Shown here in pieces: positions 21,170 through 31,228 of a stretch of 64,000 nt of DNA. Numbering within the stretch: the stretch's first letter is position 1; each line of letters begins with the position of its first letter. Below the pieces are notes generated by a model. It had not been told where the DNA came from. It did not search any database and was given only the letters and a program-made list of their open reading frames with translations. The stretch is taken from positions 31,319-95,318 of the forward strand of contig NZ_LKEH01000015.1 of the NCBI RefSeq assembly GCF_001642795.1, in the 5' to 3' direction. The position numbers and the translations under genes were made by a program. This DNA comes from Pseudomonas viridiflava. Its GTDB lineage: Bacteria > Pseudomonadota > Gammaproteobacteria > Pseudomonadales > Pseudomonadaceae.

Positions 21170-23170
21170 ATGACTGTATCAAAACCTCAACCCGAACTGA
21201 CCGCCGCTGAGCAGGCGCGGCAGTCCTATCGAAAAAAACGTTCCGAGGGCTCACAGAAAAAGGTGGACCTGGATCAGCCCGACGTCGATGGCGTGCTCGG
21301 GCTTATTGATGGAGATGACAGGTACCTTTGGCCCAGAACTCAGTGGGGAAAAGACTGGACGATCAGGATTCCAAACTCTGTACAGCTGAATCCTTATGAA
21401 CAACTGCATTTCATCATGAATGGAGATCGACTGGATATTATCGACCTGCCTGATCCGGTGACCCCTGACATTCGCGTATATGTGATACCCGCAGATAAAT
21501 TCGAATCCGAAGGCGTCTACAAGATTGAATATCTGCACGCAAATGGTGATGGCAACATAATTGGTTCGGCTTCCCGGTCAGTGACTGTCGACCATACGGC
21601 GCCCAACGGAAATATTCCAGGGCAGGCTCCCGGCTTGCCGCAAGACGTCATCGATAACGGCCTTACACTGGCGTACTTCGATGCTCATGCGACGCTTGAT
21701 ATCAGTATCCCTCGTACCAGCGATATCATTGCCGGCGATGAGATTCGAGTGTATTGGGGTCCGGTTGGTCCCAAAAGCATGGCCGATCCGATAGACCACG
21801 TCGCATCCATTACCGTCTCAAAGGATCAAGCCTTGCCAGGAGCCGCTGATCCGGTCATAAGCCTTGACGCTGATCTCGTCAAAACACTTCAGGATGGCCC
21901 GATCGCAGTGCTTTATCGCTATGTTGATCGAACCGGCAACCTTGGTCAGCCCTCAAGATGGCAGGAGATCTATGTTGATCTTGATCCGCTGCCGGAAAGT
22001 CTTGTGGCGCCGCTGGTACCGTTGGCAAATGATGGTTTGATTGATCGTGCCGACGCGCGTCTGGGCGTGCGCGTGGAAATTCCCGCGCCAGGTTATGGCA
22101 ACCCGCAACCAGGCAAGGACATGATTGAGGTCAATTGGGAAAACACCACGGTTCCAGCGGTGCCTCTGTCAACCTTTCCGATGCTGATTTTCATTGACTG
22201 GCCTACCTTGTCGGCAGAGGGAGCGCTGGACGCGCGCAGCTTCAAAGTGAGTTATAGCGTGGTCCGGGGCGCTGCCAAGACAAGCTCTCCGGAAATTGAC
22301 ATCTCTGTGGATTTCACCGTGGCAGGTGTCAATCCAGATCCGGATCCGGATCCCGAAGGGCCTGATCCGATAAATGACAAGCTGCCACCGGTGGTCATCA
22401 AGAGCCGCGGGCCTGTAGATAACGAGCTAAGCGAGGAGGACAAGGGGCTGGATGCCAAGGCGCTGGTGACGCCAAATCCTGTGATCGCCGGACAGAGCCT
22501 GCGCCTGTTCTGGGGGGCGTTGATACCTCATGTCGATGAGGTGGTTATTACCGACCCGCCCGCCGATCCCGTTGAGTTCACAGTGCCTTGGGACAAAATC
22601 CAGCAAGGTGGCTACAACGAACAATTGCCGGTCTATTACAGCACCTGGAATGGCGTCAACGAGCAGCAATCCCCGCGTACCCTGGTAAAGGTGACTATCG
22701 TCGAGTCGGAAGAACTCGCAGATGTAGAGTTTCCAGACCGGTATTCCGGAGGAAATCCGGCCATTCCGGTGATCAACTGCTGCTCGAAACCCTGGGACGG
22801 AATCAAAGCCAGGATCCCGGGGGATCGGGTTAGTTTCGAAGTGGGTAACACAGTTGATGTCAGTTGGCAGGCCTATGATGACTCGCAAGGTAACTCGCCT
22901 ATTCCTGGAACGGCCTATTCGGCGCCCACTGTGACGCTGGATGACGACGCAGTGAGGAACGGTTTTACCATCACAGTGCCTTATATTGATTACATCGAGC
23001 CCATCGTGACGCGTGGCAGTGGCCGCGTCACCTACGTGTTGAAGAAATCGCCAACCCAGATAAGTGTCAAATCGACCCTGGTCGTTGTAACGCGCGTACT
23101 GCCAGGCGAGTTAAACCTGTGCACACGGGAAGAGCCGGGAGTTTGCGATATCCCCGATCTCTCTGAATGA
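21170..23170 (+). CDS. Multi-domain Ig-like protein 1, no signal peptide
   Basis: A 666-residue protein of unknown function. No signal peptide or membrane segment is visible; the first 40 residues are charged (YRKKRSEGSQKKVDLD). The rest looks like a row of beta-sandwich domains, each carrying a short signature of the form G-x-x-[VL]-x-[VL]-x-W: DEIRVYWG (near 194), MIEVNWEN (near 319), SLRLFWG (near 441) and TVDVSWQ (near 562). A PDPDPDPEGPDP linker near residue 388 separates two halves. It is related in style and local sequence to the proteins at 26037 and 38439. GGGAG precedes the chosen ATG. It is divergent from rhpR, so RhpR control is possible. Confidence 0.75.
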   Translation: MTVSKPQPELTAAEQARQSYRKKRSEGSQKKVDLDQPDVDGVLGLIDGDDRYLWPRTQWGKDWTIRIPNSVQLNPYEQLHFIMNGDRLDIIDLPDPVTPDIRVYVIPADKFESEGVYKIEYLHANGDGNIIGSASRSVTVDHTAPNGNIPGQAPGLPQDVIDNGLTLAYFDAHATLDISIPRTSDIIAGDEIRVYWGPVGPKSMADPIDHVASITVSKDQALPGAADPVISLDADLVKTLQDGPIAVLYRYVDRTGNLGQPSRWQEIYVDLDPLPESLVAPLVPLANDGLIDRADARLGVRVEIPAPGYGNPQPGKDMIEVNWENTTVPAVPLSTFPMLIFIDWPTLSAEGALDARSFKVSYSVVRGAAKTSSPEIDISVDFTVAGVNPDPDPDPEGPDPINDKLPPVVIKSRGPVDNELSEEDKGLDAKALVTPNPVIAGQSLRLFWGALIPHVDEVVITDPPADPVEFTVPWDKIQQGGYNEQLPVYYSTWNGVNEQQSPRTLVKVTIVESEELADVEFPDRYSGGNPAIPVINCCSKPWDGIKARIPGDRVSFEVGNTVDVSWQAYDDSQGNSPIPGTAYSAPTVTLDDDAVRNGFTITVPYIDYIEPIVTRGSGRVTYVLKKSPTQISVKSTLVVVTRVLPGELNLCTREEPGVCDIPDLSE

Positions 23171-23541
23171 CGGCCTGCGACGCGGCTTGACAATTGAACT
23201 GTATTGAATACGGCAATGCCTGATGATTGTTGCGGGTGGGTATTGCCGATTTCGACTCAAAGGGTCGCGAAATCGAAGCGTCCATCCTTTCTATTGCGGG
23301 CTACCCGATTTAACTAAGCCGATGAACTTATAGTTCAAAACGTTCTGTTGCGTTGAATTCCAGGCTTTAAACTTAGAGGCTGACGGCATTATTACGTAGG
23401 ACGAGTCCTACAATAACATCAGATTGGTCTTGCATAAGCTTGAGGTGCAAGCATGTAGTCTGCGCGGCCGCTCACTTATGAAGCGCCCGGCTGGCGTTGC
23501 CCTATGCGTATCAGCTGCCCATGGCCTCAAGGATATTATGT
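23171..23541. other. Intergenic region before the autotransporter pseudogene
   Basis: 371 bases of lower GC content than the flanks. A weak hairpin (CGGCAATGCC at 23211 pairing with GGGTATTGCCG at 23238) lacks a T run. The right part should carry the autotransporter promoter. No gene is supported. Confidence 0.5.
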
Positions 23542-25854
23542 ATGTCGATCGCCGATTTGTTCATTCGTCGCCCCTTGCCTGCTGCGATCAGCCTGACGTC
23601 GCTCTTGCCGGTTTTTCTCTTCAGCCATACGGCGCTGGGTGCCACTATTCCAGTCAAGGGCATTCTTGACATTGATCGACTCAGCAATAGTAATAACTAC
23701 ATCGTGACCGAGGGGGGAACGCTGAATGTCAAAGGTGGAACCCAGCACGGCTCGGTCATTGTGCGGAACTCCACCCTGACAATGACCGCCGGATCCTCGA
23801 TCGAGTACGCCGATTTGTCGTTCGGCTCATTGTTCACGATGACAGGCTCGACGGTCAGAAGCGGAACGACGTTGAACGAAAGCCTGGGAGCGATCGCCGA
23901 CAGTACGCTGCTCAACAGCACGGGTAGCGGCCTTTCCCTTATAAGGCAGTCAAGCAATACCTTCGGCTCGACCGTGACCCTGACCAACAGTACCAGCACT
24001 GGCGTGACTGCCGGGGCTTCGGTGACGCACTTCAGCCTGCTCGATCTGCAGAACTCGACGTTGACCGGCAACGGTACCAGCGGTTTGGGCCTGCGTTTGA
24101 TTGCAGGAGCGGCCGAGGCGAGCGGCAGTAGCATTACCGGTACTAAGCAGGGTGTGCTGATCGTCGCAGAACAGGGTTACAGGGAGGGTTCGTTGAGCCT
24201 CGATGCCAGCCAGGTGACGGGGCAGACCGGTGCTGCGATAAGGGTCGCACAATCGAACCCGGCAAGCGCTCTACCCATCGCCGTCATCAATGTGAATAAC
24301 GGTTCCACCTTGACGGGCGGCAACGGAAATATCCTCGAAACCGCGGACGGGTCGCACGCTACCCTGAACGTCAACGACAGCCGCCTGAACGGTAATGTCC
24401 AGGTTGATGCCAGCAGTACGGCCACCGTCAATCTGAACCAGAGTAGCCTCACGGGCGATATCGTTGCCGAGTCCGGCGGTACGGCCAATGTGCACCTGGA
24501 CAACGGCTCTCTACTGACCGGTCGTCTTGAAAACACTCGCAGTGTAGCTGTCGGCAACGGGTCGCGGTGGACGATGGTCGACAACGGCAACGTCGAAAAC
24601 CTCGTGATGAACGGCGGTGCCGTCCAGCTCGGCGAGGCTGCCGCGTTTTACACCCTTTCGGCCGCCAATCTGTCTGGCAGCGGCACCTTCAGGATGGATG
24701 TGGACTTCGGCGGGGCGCAAACCGATTTTATCGACATCACTGGCAGCGCGACGGGCAGCCACCAGTTGCTGGTCGGCAGTACTGGCAGCGATCCGACTAC
24801 CGACACCAGTCTGCATGTGGTGCATGCTCAAGCGGGTGATGCCAGTTTCGCGCTGGTCGGCGGACGCGTGGACCTGGGCACCTGGTCTTATGACCTGATC
24901 AAGCAGGGCGACAACGACTGGTAGCTGGACGCTACTACCCGCACGATCGGTCCTGCACCGCAGACAGTTCTGGCCCTGTTCAACGCCGCACCTACCGTGT
25001 GGTACGGCGAGTTGAGCAGTCTGCGCACACGTATGGGTGAGCTGCGCGCCAATGGTGGGCGCTCAGGCGTCTGGATGAGGTCTTACGGCAATAAATTCAA
25101 TGTGGCCAATGCATCCGGCTTCGGCTACAAACAGGTGCAGCACGGAACTGCTTTGGGAGCGGACGGCAGCATACCGACCTCTAACGGGCAGTGGCTGGCA
25201 GGCGTGATGGCTGGGCAAAGCACGTCCGACCTGGATCTGGGAGCCAATGGCAAGGTTGACAGTTATTACGTGGGCGCCTATAGCACCTGGCTGGACAGCC
25301 AGAGCGGCTATTATCTGGACGGCGTGATCAAGCTGAACCGCTTCAACAACAAGGCGCGAGTGAATCTCAGTGATGGTACGCGCACCAAGGGGGACTACAG
25401 CAATTCCGGCGTTGGTGCGTCCGTTGAGTTTGGGCGTCACATCAAACTGGACGGCAGCTATTACGTCGAGCCCTATACCCAACTGATCGGGGCATTCATC
25501 GAAGGCAAGGATTACGAGCTGGATAACGGTCTGCGTGCCGAGGGTGATTCGACCCGCTCGCTTTTGGGCAAGGTGGGTGTCACAACAGGGCGCAACTTCG
25601 ATATGGGGCAGGGCCGGATCGTTCAGCCATACCTGCGCGTCGCGCTGGCACATGAGTTCGTCAAAAGCAATGAAGTGAAAGTGAACGACAACCGGTTCGA
25701 CAATGACATTTCCGGTTCACGCGGTGAGCTGGGAGCTGGCGTCGCCGTTGCGTTTTCCGAGCGGCTGGAGGCGCACATGGACTTCGAATACAGCAATGGC
25801 AGCAGCATTGAGCAGCCTTGGGGTGCCAACGTCGGACTCAGGTACAACTGGTAA
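23542..25854 (+). pseudogene. Autotransporter (pertactin-like passenger plus beta-barrel), interrupted by an in-frame amber codon
   Basis: The two halves are in the same frame and read as one autotransporter of about 770 codons with a single TAG at 24922-24924 (codon 461). The start MSIADLFIRRPLPAA has AAGGA upstream and a signal peptide ending SHTALGA. The passenger is a beta-helix with many Asn/Ser/Thr-rich repeats (STLTG, NVNDSRLNGN). The stop falls at the end of the passenger, at DNDW-stop-LDATTRT, where family members usually read W-Y-L. The downstream frame encodes the barrel, beginning near VWYGELSSLRTRMGELR and ending in RYNW with the aromatic terminal residue needed for outer-membrane insertion. 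Without suppression, no barrel is made and no passenger can reach the surface. Confidence 0.88.
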
Positions 25855-25880
25855 TTCGCCAGAAATTTCTACCGCATCCA

Positions 25881-25910
25881 AAGGGAAGGCCAGCAGGTCT
25901 TCCCTTTTTT
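25881..25910 (+). terminator. Intrinsic terminator after the autotransporter
   Basis: AAGGGAAG and CTTCCCTT pair around a ten-base loop and run into TTTT, 26 bases after the stop. Confidence 0.8.
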
Positions 25911-26036
25911 CGTATGTCTCATCGACGACCTGGCAGATCTGCCAGTGTTTACGCCACGGGTCAGCGTGTTAAATCTGGATCTTGAAGAATTGATGCCGAT
26001 TTCATGACGCTATGAAACCGGATGGTGAGGGCGCAC

Positions 26037-27473
26037 ATGACCGACTCCACTCCAAAGCAAGAACTCGCGTTACCTGTTGTCGCCGATTTGATGGCTGACG
26101 ATTCCCGATGGGACGAAACGGGTCTGCTGCCCGCCTGCTTGGCGACCTCGCCATTGCGGATCGAAGTGCCTGCCTGGGGATACACCCCCAAGCCCAATGA
26201 GCGTTTTTATCTCAACATATTCTGGGATGAAAAGCTGCTTGACAGACGAGAGCTGGATGGCGGGGTGCCTACCTTGCCTGCGAACGACCTGATCTTCGAC
26301 ATACCTGTTGCGCAATTGACCCAAGGGGCGCATGAGCTTCATTACGTGGTGGTCAATTCAGATGGCAACTCCAACGATTCGTTGAGACAGATCGTTACGG
26401 TGGATGTGATCGCCCCTGTACTGAACGCCGCCTCCGGCCAGCTGGAGTTCGACACTGCGACTATCACGGAACAGTATCTGAACGACCATGACAATAAAGT
26501 CATTGGCATTGTGCCTGTTTACAGTGGCGGCAAGGCAGGTGATGTGGTGACTTGGTACTGGAGTAAAAGTGCCTTCAATTTCACTGAGGCTGATGTGGTT
26601 TCAACCAGGATCCTCGAGCGAGAAGAAGTGGGCAAGCCGGTCGCGCTCGAGTTTGGTGGTGACATGATTCTGTCGCGCAAGGATGGAACGCGTTACGCGT
26701 TCTACAGACTCCGCGATCGGGCGGGCAATCTCAGCCCGTATTCCCGCCCCTTTGAACTTGAGGTCAAGGCCCAGCCTGCACCTCGCGTACTGCCTCCCCC
26801 GAGAGTCACACAAGCGACTGGCTCGGCAGCAACCAGCACGCTCAACCCGATACATGCCATCCACGGCGCCACGGTAACAATACCTGACGACGCTGTGATC
26901 CGTGCCGGAGAAACAGTCTCGGTGCAGTGGGCGGAGCCAGAGAGCGTGGGTTCCTATCTCACGTCAAAGGAGGATGCGAGGACGTTCACCATCCCGTCCA
27001 CCTGCATCGCGCAGCACTTCGGAAAATCAATTCCGGTCTATTACGAGGTGCACGAAAGCGGTGTCGCGGATCCTCACGTTTCGAACACTCACACCTTGAA
27101 GGTGTTGACGATCAGCGGCTTTCCCGTGGTGCAGTGCGACAAGGTCTCGGGCGGGCGATTGAGTCTGGGCAGCATTGCAGATGGCGGAAGGGCCCTTTTT
27201 ACGCTGGGTAGCTGGCCGTTCATGGACACCAGCCAATTCATCACCATTCAGGTTATCGGCCTGAGCGTCGGAGGACAGAACCTGACCATAGATGTCTTGA
27301 AAGAGTCTCCGGTCCCCCATGTCGCCGATACCATCGATGTCGGACACATCACCAAAACCGACCTGCAACGTTTCAAGACAGGTGGTCTGCTGGAAGTGCG
27401 CACGAAGGTGAGTTTCGATGAGAAAGCCAGCTGGATGCCATTCGGGTCGCTGAGGCCGACGCTGTCCAACTGA
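26037..27473 (+). CDS. Ig-like protein 2, no signal peptide
   Basis: A 478-residue protein of unknown function, paralogous to the proteins at 21170 and 38439. Ig-like signatures are YLNIFWDE near residue 65, GDVVTWYWSK near 170 and ETVSVQWAE near 297. The C-terminal 180 residues align by eye with the C-terminus of the 38439 product: GSYLTS / GSFIAS, SIPVYYEV / HVSVYYEV, SGFPVVQCDK / EGWPVIQIKR, and a final domain starting RLSLGSI / RIPLGSV. A GAGGG ribosome binding site precedes the ATG; the in-frame ATG at 26022 is less well placed. It follows the autotransporter terminator and is convergent with the fimbrial operon, with only 30 bases between the stops. Confidence 0.75.
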   Translation: MTDSTPKQELALPVVADLMADDSRWDETGLLPACLATSPLRIEVPAWGYTPKPNERFYLNIFWDEKLLDRRELDGGVPTLPANDLIFDIPVAQLTQGAHELHYVVVNSDGNSNDSLRQIVTVDVIAPVLNAASGQLEFDTATITEQYLNDHDNKVIGIVPVYSGGKAGDVVTWYWSKSAFNFTEADVVSTRILEREEVGKPVALEFGGDMILSRKDGTRYAFYRLRDRAGNLSPYSRPFELEVKAQPAPRVLPPPRVTQATGSAATSTLNPIHAIHGATVTIPDDAVIRAGETVSVQWAEPESVGSYLTSKEDARTFTIPSTCIAQHFGKSIPVYYEVHESGVADPHVSNTHTLKVLTISGFPVVQCDKVSGGRLSLGSIADGGRALFTLGSWPFMDTSQFITIQVIGLSVGGQNLTIDVLKESPVPHVADTIDVGHITKTDLQRFKTGGLLEVRTKVSFDEKASWMPFGSLRPTLSN

Positions 27474-27503
27474 TCCGGAAAGTCGGCTATCGAGCGCGCA
27501 CCA

Positions 27504-28628
27504 CTAGCGGTAGGTCATCGTGAAACTGAGCGCTCCTTTTGCCAGCCCCGGGCGAATTTCGCTTCTGGTATGGGTCTGGTAGAAACGGGCATTGAAATTG
27601 AGCGTGGTGCTGCCCGGCGTAATCGTGACCAGAGGCACTTCTGCCTGCAGCTCCATCGGCGTAACACCATCTGCCTTGAGGATCTGAATCCCCATGCCCT
27701 CTGCTCCCGAATCGCTCGTCAGGCTGAAAATGCCGTTGCTGGCCGGCCCAATAGGTGTTGAGCCATTGACGCCGTCCAACTGGATGTGTGCGGTGCTCAC
27801 GAACGCGCCGCTGGCATCGGTCTCGCAATTGCTCAGGGCAATGCTGAAAGGAACCGGGGGGGTGGTAAAGCCTGGTCCTGTAAAGTCCGAGCTGTCCCAT
27901 TCACCCAGTTGTACCGGATCTGCACTGACCGGGTTGCTGCCTACAGTGCACTGAGCCTGGATGATGGTGCCGACCAGTCCGTATCTCATGATCCTGCCCA
28001 GCGTCGTGACGCTGCCGGACCAGAGTTCGCCACCGTCCAGTTGATGCGGGCCAGGCGGGATCGGTCCGGTCTTCACCAGTGTGATCACATTAGTCAGGTA
28101 CGTCATGCTGAGCGAAGTCAGCATGTGCTGGTGGTCGTTGATGCCGAGGTAGGGCACCGTCGGATTTCCCCCCACCGGCAAGAAGCAATTGGCGCAAGGG
28201 CCAAACGGGTTGGTGAACGGATAACCCAGTTTGATCCTGACACCGACGCCTGGAATATTGGTTTGCACTATTTTGCCGGTTACATCTTCACCATTGATCG
28301 GGTCGATTACGCCCGGAAAGATCGGTGCAGTTGCGACCGCGTTGAATTCGAGAAGCACCGTGCCGTTGTTGCCACAGGCTGCGTGCAGGTTGGCCAGATC
28401 AGTGCTTCGTGCGCTCATGTCCACCGTACCGATAACGCTGCCGATGCGTGCATCCCGGGGGATATACAGCGTGCCGATGTCGCGACGGAAGTCTTTGATT
28501 CCAGGGTTGGAAACCCAGTAACAATCGTTGTTGGGGTTTTGCTTTTGCGGTTGTGCCTGGACGCTGGCACCGTAGAGGACACCAAGGGCGATCAGGCCCC
28601 GTGTCAGGCGCTTCATTGGGTCGTTCAT
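27504..28628 (-). CDS. Fimbrial tip adhesin (FimH-like, two-domain)
   Basis: A 374-residue exported protein, last gene of the chaperone-usher operon. A signal peptide (MKRLTRGLIALGVLYGASVQA) ends before QPQKQNPNND. The N-terminal half (about 25-210) is unrelated to pilins by eye and should be the receptor-binding domain; it holds several cysteines, including PFGPCANCFLP. The C-terminal 160 residues look like a pilin domain: an early cysteine in QAQCTVGSNP, a later one in LSNCETDASG, and a terminal beta-strand GALSFTMTYR. AAGGA lies seven bases before the ATG at 28628. Gene order and length fit a FimH-type tip adhesin; the ligand is unknown. Confidence 0.82.
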   Translation of the reverse strand: MNDPMKRLTRGLIALGVLYGASVQAQPQKQNPNNDCYWVSNPGIKDFRRDIGTLYIPRDARIGSVIGTVDMSARSTDLANLHAACGNNGTVLLEFNAVATAPIFPGVIDPINGEDVTGKIVQTNIPGVGVRIKLGYPFTNPFGPCANCFLPVGGNPTVPYLGINDHQHMLTSLSMTYLTNVITLVKTGPIPPGPHQLDGGELWSGSVTTLGRIMRYGLVGTIIQAQCTVGSNPVSADPVQLGEWDSSDFTGPGFTTPPVPFSIALSNCETDASGAFVSTAHIQLDGVNGSTPIGPASNGIFSLTSDSGAEGMGIQILKADGVTPMELQAEVPLVTITPGSTTLNFNARFYQTHTRSEIRPGLAKGALSFTMTYR

Positions 28629-28677
28629 CAAGTATTCCTTGGCGGCGGGCGGTTTGACGGTGTCGGTTGCGTGGCGA

Positions 28678-31191
28678 TCAGGTGCAGGTCAGCTCTTGCA
28701 AGCGATAGCCATCGGTCTGCGGCATGCTTGCTGGATCAATGTGCAGTTGGCATTGCGGCTCGCCTTGTTCGCCCCAGCGCACGTCAAGGGTCTGCGGTCG
28801 GGCGTCAGTGGCGATCAGGACCTGCCCACCCTGGCCGGCAATTCCCAGCGGCTTTCCGGTTGCATCGCTGATCCGGGCTCCGAATGGCAACGGCTGACCG
28901 CCGGCGGTCCGGGCGGTAATGATCAGTCGCGTGACCGTACGGGCAGCAAAGGTGGTCTTGATCACGGCCCCTCGTGTGGGAACCACTTGAGCGCTGCCGT
29001 TTTCGATTTCGACTTCCGGGCCGAGCTGATCGGTCTGCAGAGCAATCTGGTTGTACCTGTAGGGGCGCAGATAGGGGACCAACGCGTAGCCCTGATGGTT
29101 TGTTTCGACCCCTGTGGCGTTGAGAATGCCGACACCTGGCGTGCCAGGCACTTGCACCAGCGCAATGGTGTCGCCCAGATTGGGTCCCAGCTCGATGCCG
29201 TCGGCGTGGAGCAGAACGGCGCCATTGGCGTTGATCGATGTGCTGCGATAACCGGTACCTTGAGTGACGCCTGCACCAACGCTGCCGAAAGCGGCCTGGT
29301 AGCCTGCCGAAACCCCGACGCTGCGTTGGTGCCCGTCGTCACTGCTCAGGCTGGTTCGGTAGCTGAGGCGGTTATCGTCAAGGCTGCCACTCAGGCTCGC
29401 TCTTTGACTGTGACGGCTGCCGCTGCTTTGCGTATCGAACGTGACATTGCTGGAATGACCGATGTCCAGAGGCATTGACAGACTGAGACCGATTTGCCGA
29501 TCGCTGTTGCGATTGCGCCCTTCGCTCAGCGATTGCGAGGCATACAGGTTATAGGTGATGCCGGCATATCGAGTGTTGAAGTTGAATTGATACTGGCGTT
29601 GCTCACTCCGGGTACCCCAGTAGTCCTGTTGTGACAGCGTCATGCCGAGGCTGCTGCGTGACCCGATCCGTTGATGAATGGACGCTTCCAGACGGCTGCG
29701 TCTGCTGCCGCTGAACGTGCTGCGCTGGTCGCGTTGGCGCACCGCTTCGTCGAAGTCCCGATACCCTTCGGTGGAGTAGCGATAACCCGCGAAACGCAGG
29801 CTTGTGTCGGTCGCGAATGCCTTGCCGTATTTGATCGCATAACTCATGCCTTGCACGCTGCTCTCATCAAGCCTGTCTGTTTCGGCACGCGAATGGGTGA
29901 GGTCGAAGGCCAGGGCACCCAGCTGTCCCATGTCCCTTGATATTCCGAGCGCTCCGGCGTGATAGATATCACTGGTCATCAGGCCACCATAAAGCGTCGA
30001 GTTCCAGCCGATACCCATGGCCAAAGTGCCTTGCCACAGCCAGGGCTGTTCGCTGTCCCGAGCGCCGTTGTAACGTCCGAGCGCAGCGCTGTACCTCCAT
30101 ACGCCTTCGCGCAGCAGATTGCTGATCGTGGCGTAGGGCTGGATAAAGCGCCGGACCTGCCCATCAGCCTCGGTCAGCACGACTTCCAGTTCGCCGCTGC
30201 CTGCAGTGGTCAGATCGTCAATCACATAAGGGCCCGCACTGACGTAGGTTGAATAGATCGGATAGCCGTTTTGAAGCACTTCCAGTTTGGCGCGGCTTTG
30301 TGCAACACCACGGATCACCGGTGCGTAGCCTTGAAGCGCATCCGGCAGCATTTCCTGATCGGTCCTGATGAGCGCCCCTTCTATCGGCACGCTTGCGAAG
30401 ACGTCACCTGCGGTATAGGTCTCGCCCAGGGTCAGATTCGCATGAGTACCTGGCAGATCCCGCTGTGCATAGGCGTAGGCCCGTTTCCATTGGCGGCCTC
30501 CTTCTTCATCGTGGCGTATGCTTTGATTGCTGCGCAGTCGCCAGGCACCCAGATTGATCCCGCTATTGAGGTAGAGGTCAGCGCTGTTGCGGCTTCCGGT
30601 ATGGGTTGCGGTGCTTTGCTGGGCTGACGCCTGATAGCTGAAAAACGCAGCGTTGATACCATGATCCCAGAGGGCTGGATCGACCTGGCCGATCATGTCG
30701 CGGCGCATGGCAACCTGCGGGACGGAGAGTGACAACTGGAGCCTGCCGCCGTCGAATTCGATTTGTGATCCCGGGACCAGCCGCAGCAGGTCGACGCACT
30801 GCTCTTGCAACAAGGCAGGTTCGGCAAGGCTTTCAACCCGAAGCCCCATCTGTTCCAGCATTGGGCTGGAGAAACAGGGCACAAGACCTTCGCCCGTCGG
30901 CCGTTGGATAAAACGGATCTGTCTCTGGCCGAAATAGCGCGTGTTCACGTAGATCTCTATCCAGTAGCTTCCCGGGACCAGATCCTGAGTGTCGGTGAGC
31001 GAATCGAGCGCCTGTACCCCGGCATCGCTGGAGTAACCGGGGCCCTGACGCAGGAAGCCTGACTGGAACTGGAGCGTAGCCGCAGCACTGGAACTCGGCT
31101 TCAGGATCAAGGCACCGCTTCCGCATACCAATAACAGGCGCATGAAACGCAGGCGCACCGGTATGAGCCCGGATTCGGGTAATAGCGTCAT
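28678..31191 (-). CDS. Outer-membrane fimbrial usher (FimD/PapC family)
   Basis: An 837-residue outer-membrane usher that assembles and exports pilin subunits. The N-terminal signal region runs to about residue 37 (GALILKPSSSAAA). The N-terminal periplasmic domain follows. The 24-strand barrel and plug contain GETYTAGDVFASVPIEGALI near residue 255, and QGYAPVIRGVAQSRAKLEV with VSAGPYVIDDL near 290-325, all family hallmarks. The C-terminal domains show PTRGAVIKTTF near 737 and LPFGARISDATG near 765. It starts 37 bases after the chaperone gene and ends 49 before the adhesin gene. Confidence 0.95.
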   Translation of the reverse strand: MTLLPESGLIPVRLRFMRLLLVCGSGALILKPSSSAAATLQFQSGFLRQGPGYSSDAGVQALDSLTDTQDLVPGSYWIEIYVNTRYFGQRQIRFIQRPTGEGLVPCFSSPMLEQMGLRVESLAEPALLQEQCVDLLRLVPGSQIEFDGGRLQLSLSVPQVAMRRDMIGQVDPALWDHGINAAFFSYQASAQQSTATHTGSRNSADLYLNSGINLGAWRLRSNQSIRHDEEGGRQWKRAYAYAQRDLPGTHANLTLGETYTAGDVFASVPIEGALIRTDQEMLPDALQGYAPVIRGVAQSRAKLEVLQNGYPIYSTYVSAGPYVIDDLTTAGSGELEVVLTEADGQVRRFIQPYATISNLLREGVWRYSAALGRYNGARDSEQPWLWQGTLAMGIGWNSTLYGGLMTSDIYHAGALGISRDMGQLGALAFDLTHSRAETDRLDESSVQGMSYAIKYGKAFATDTSLRFAGYRYSTEGYRDFDEAVRQRDQRSTFSGSRRSRLEASIHQRIGSRSSLGMTLSQQDYWGTRSEQRQYQFNFNTRYAGITYNLYASQSLSEGRNRNSDRQIGLSLSMPLDIGHSSNVTFDTQSSGSRHSQRASLSGSLDDNRLSYRTSLSSDDGHQRSVGVSAGYQAAFGSVGAGVTQGTGYRSTSINANGAVLLHADGIELGPNLGDTIALVQVPGTPGVGILNATGVETNHQGYALVPYLRPYRYNQIALQTDQLGPEVEIENGSAQVVPTRGAVIKTTFAARTVTRLIITARTAGGQPLPFGARISDATGKPLGIAGQGGQVLIATDARPQTLDVRWGEQGEPQCQLHIDPASMPQTDGYRLQELTCT

Positions 31192-31228
31192 TTTCTATGT
31201 CCTGGAGGTGAATCCAAAAAAGGCCGAC

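Noticed and set aside
27786..28871. 361-codon plus-strand frame over the adhesin gene
   Set aside because: Antisense to the fimbrial adhesin and usher, with no protein-like features.
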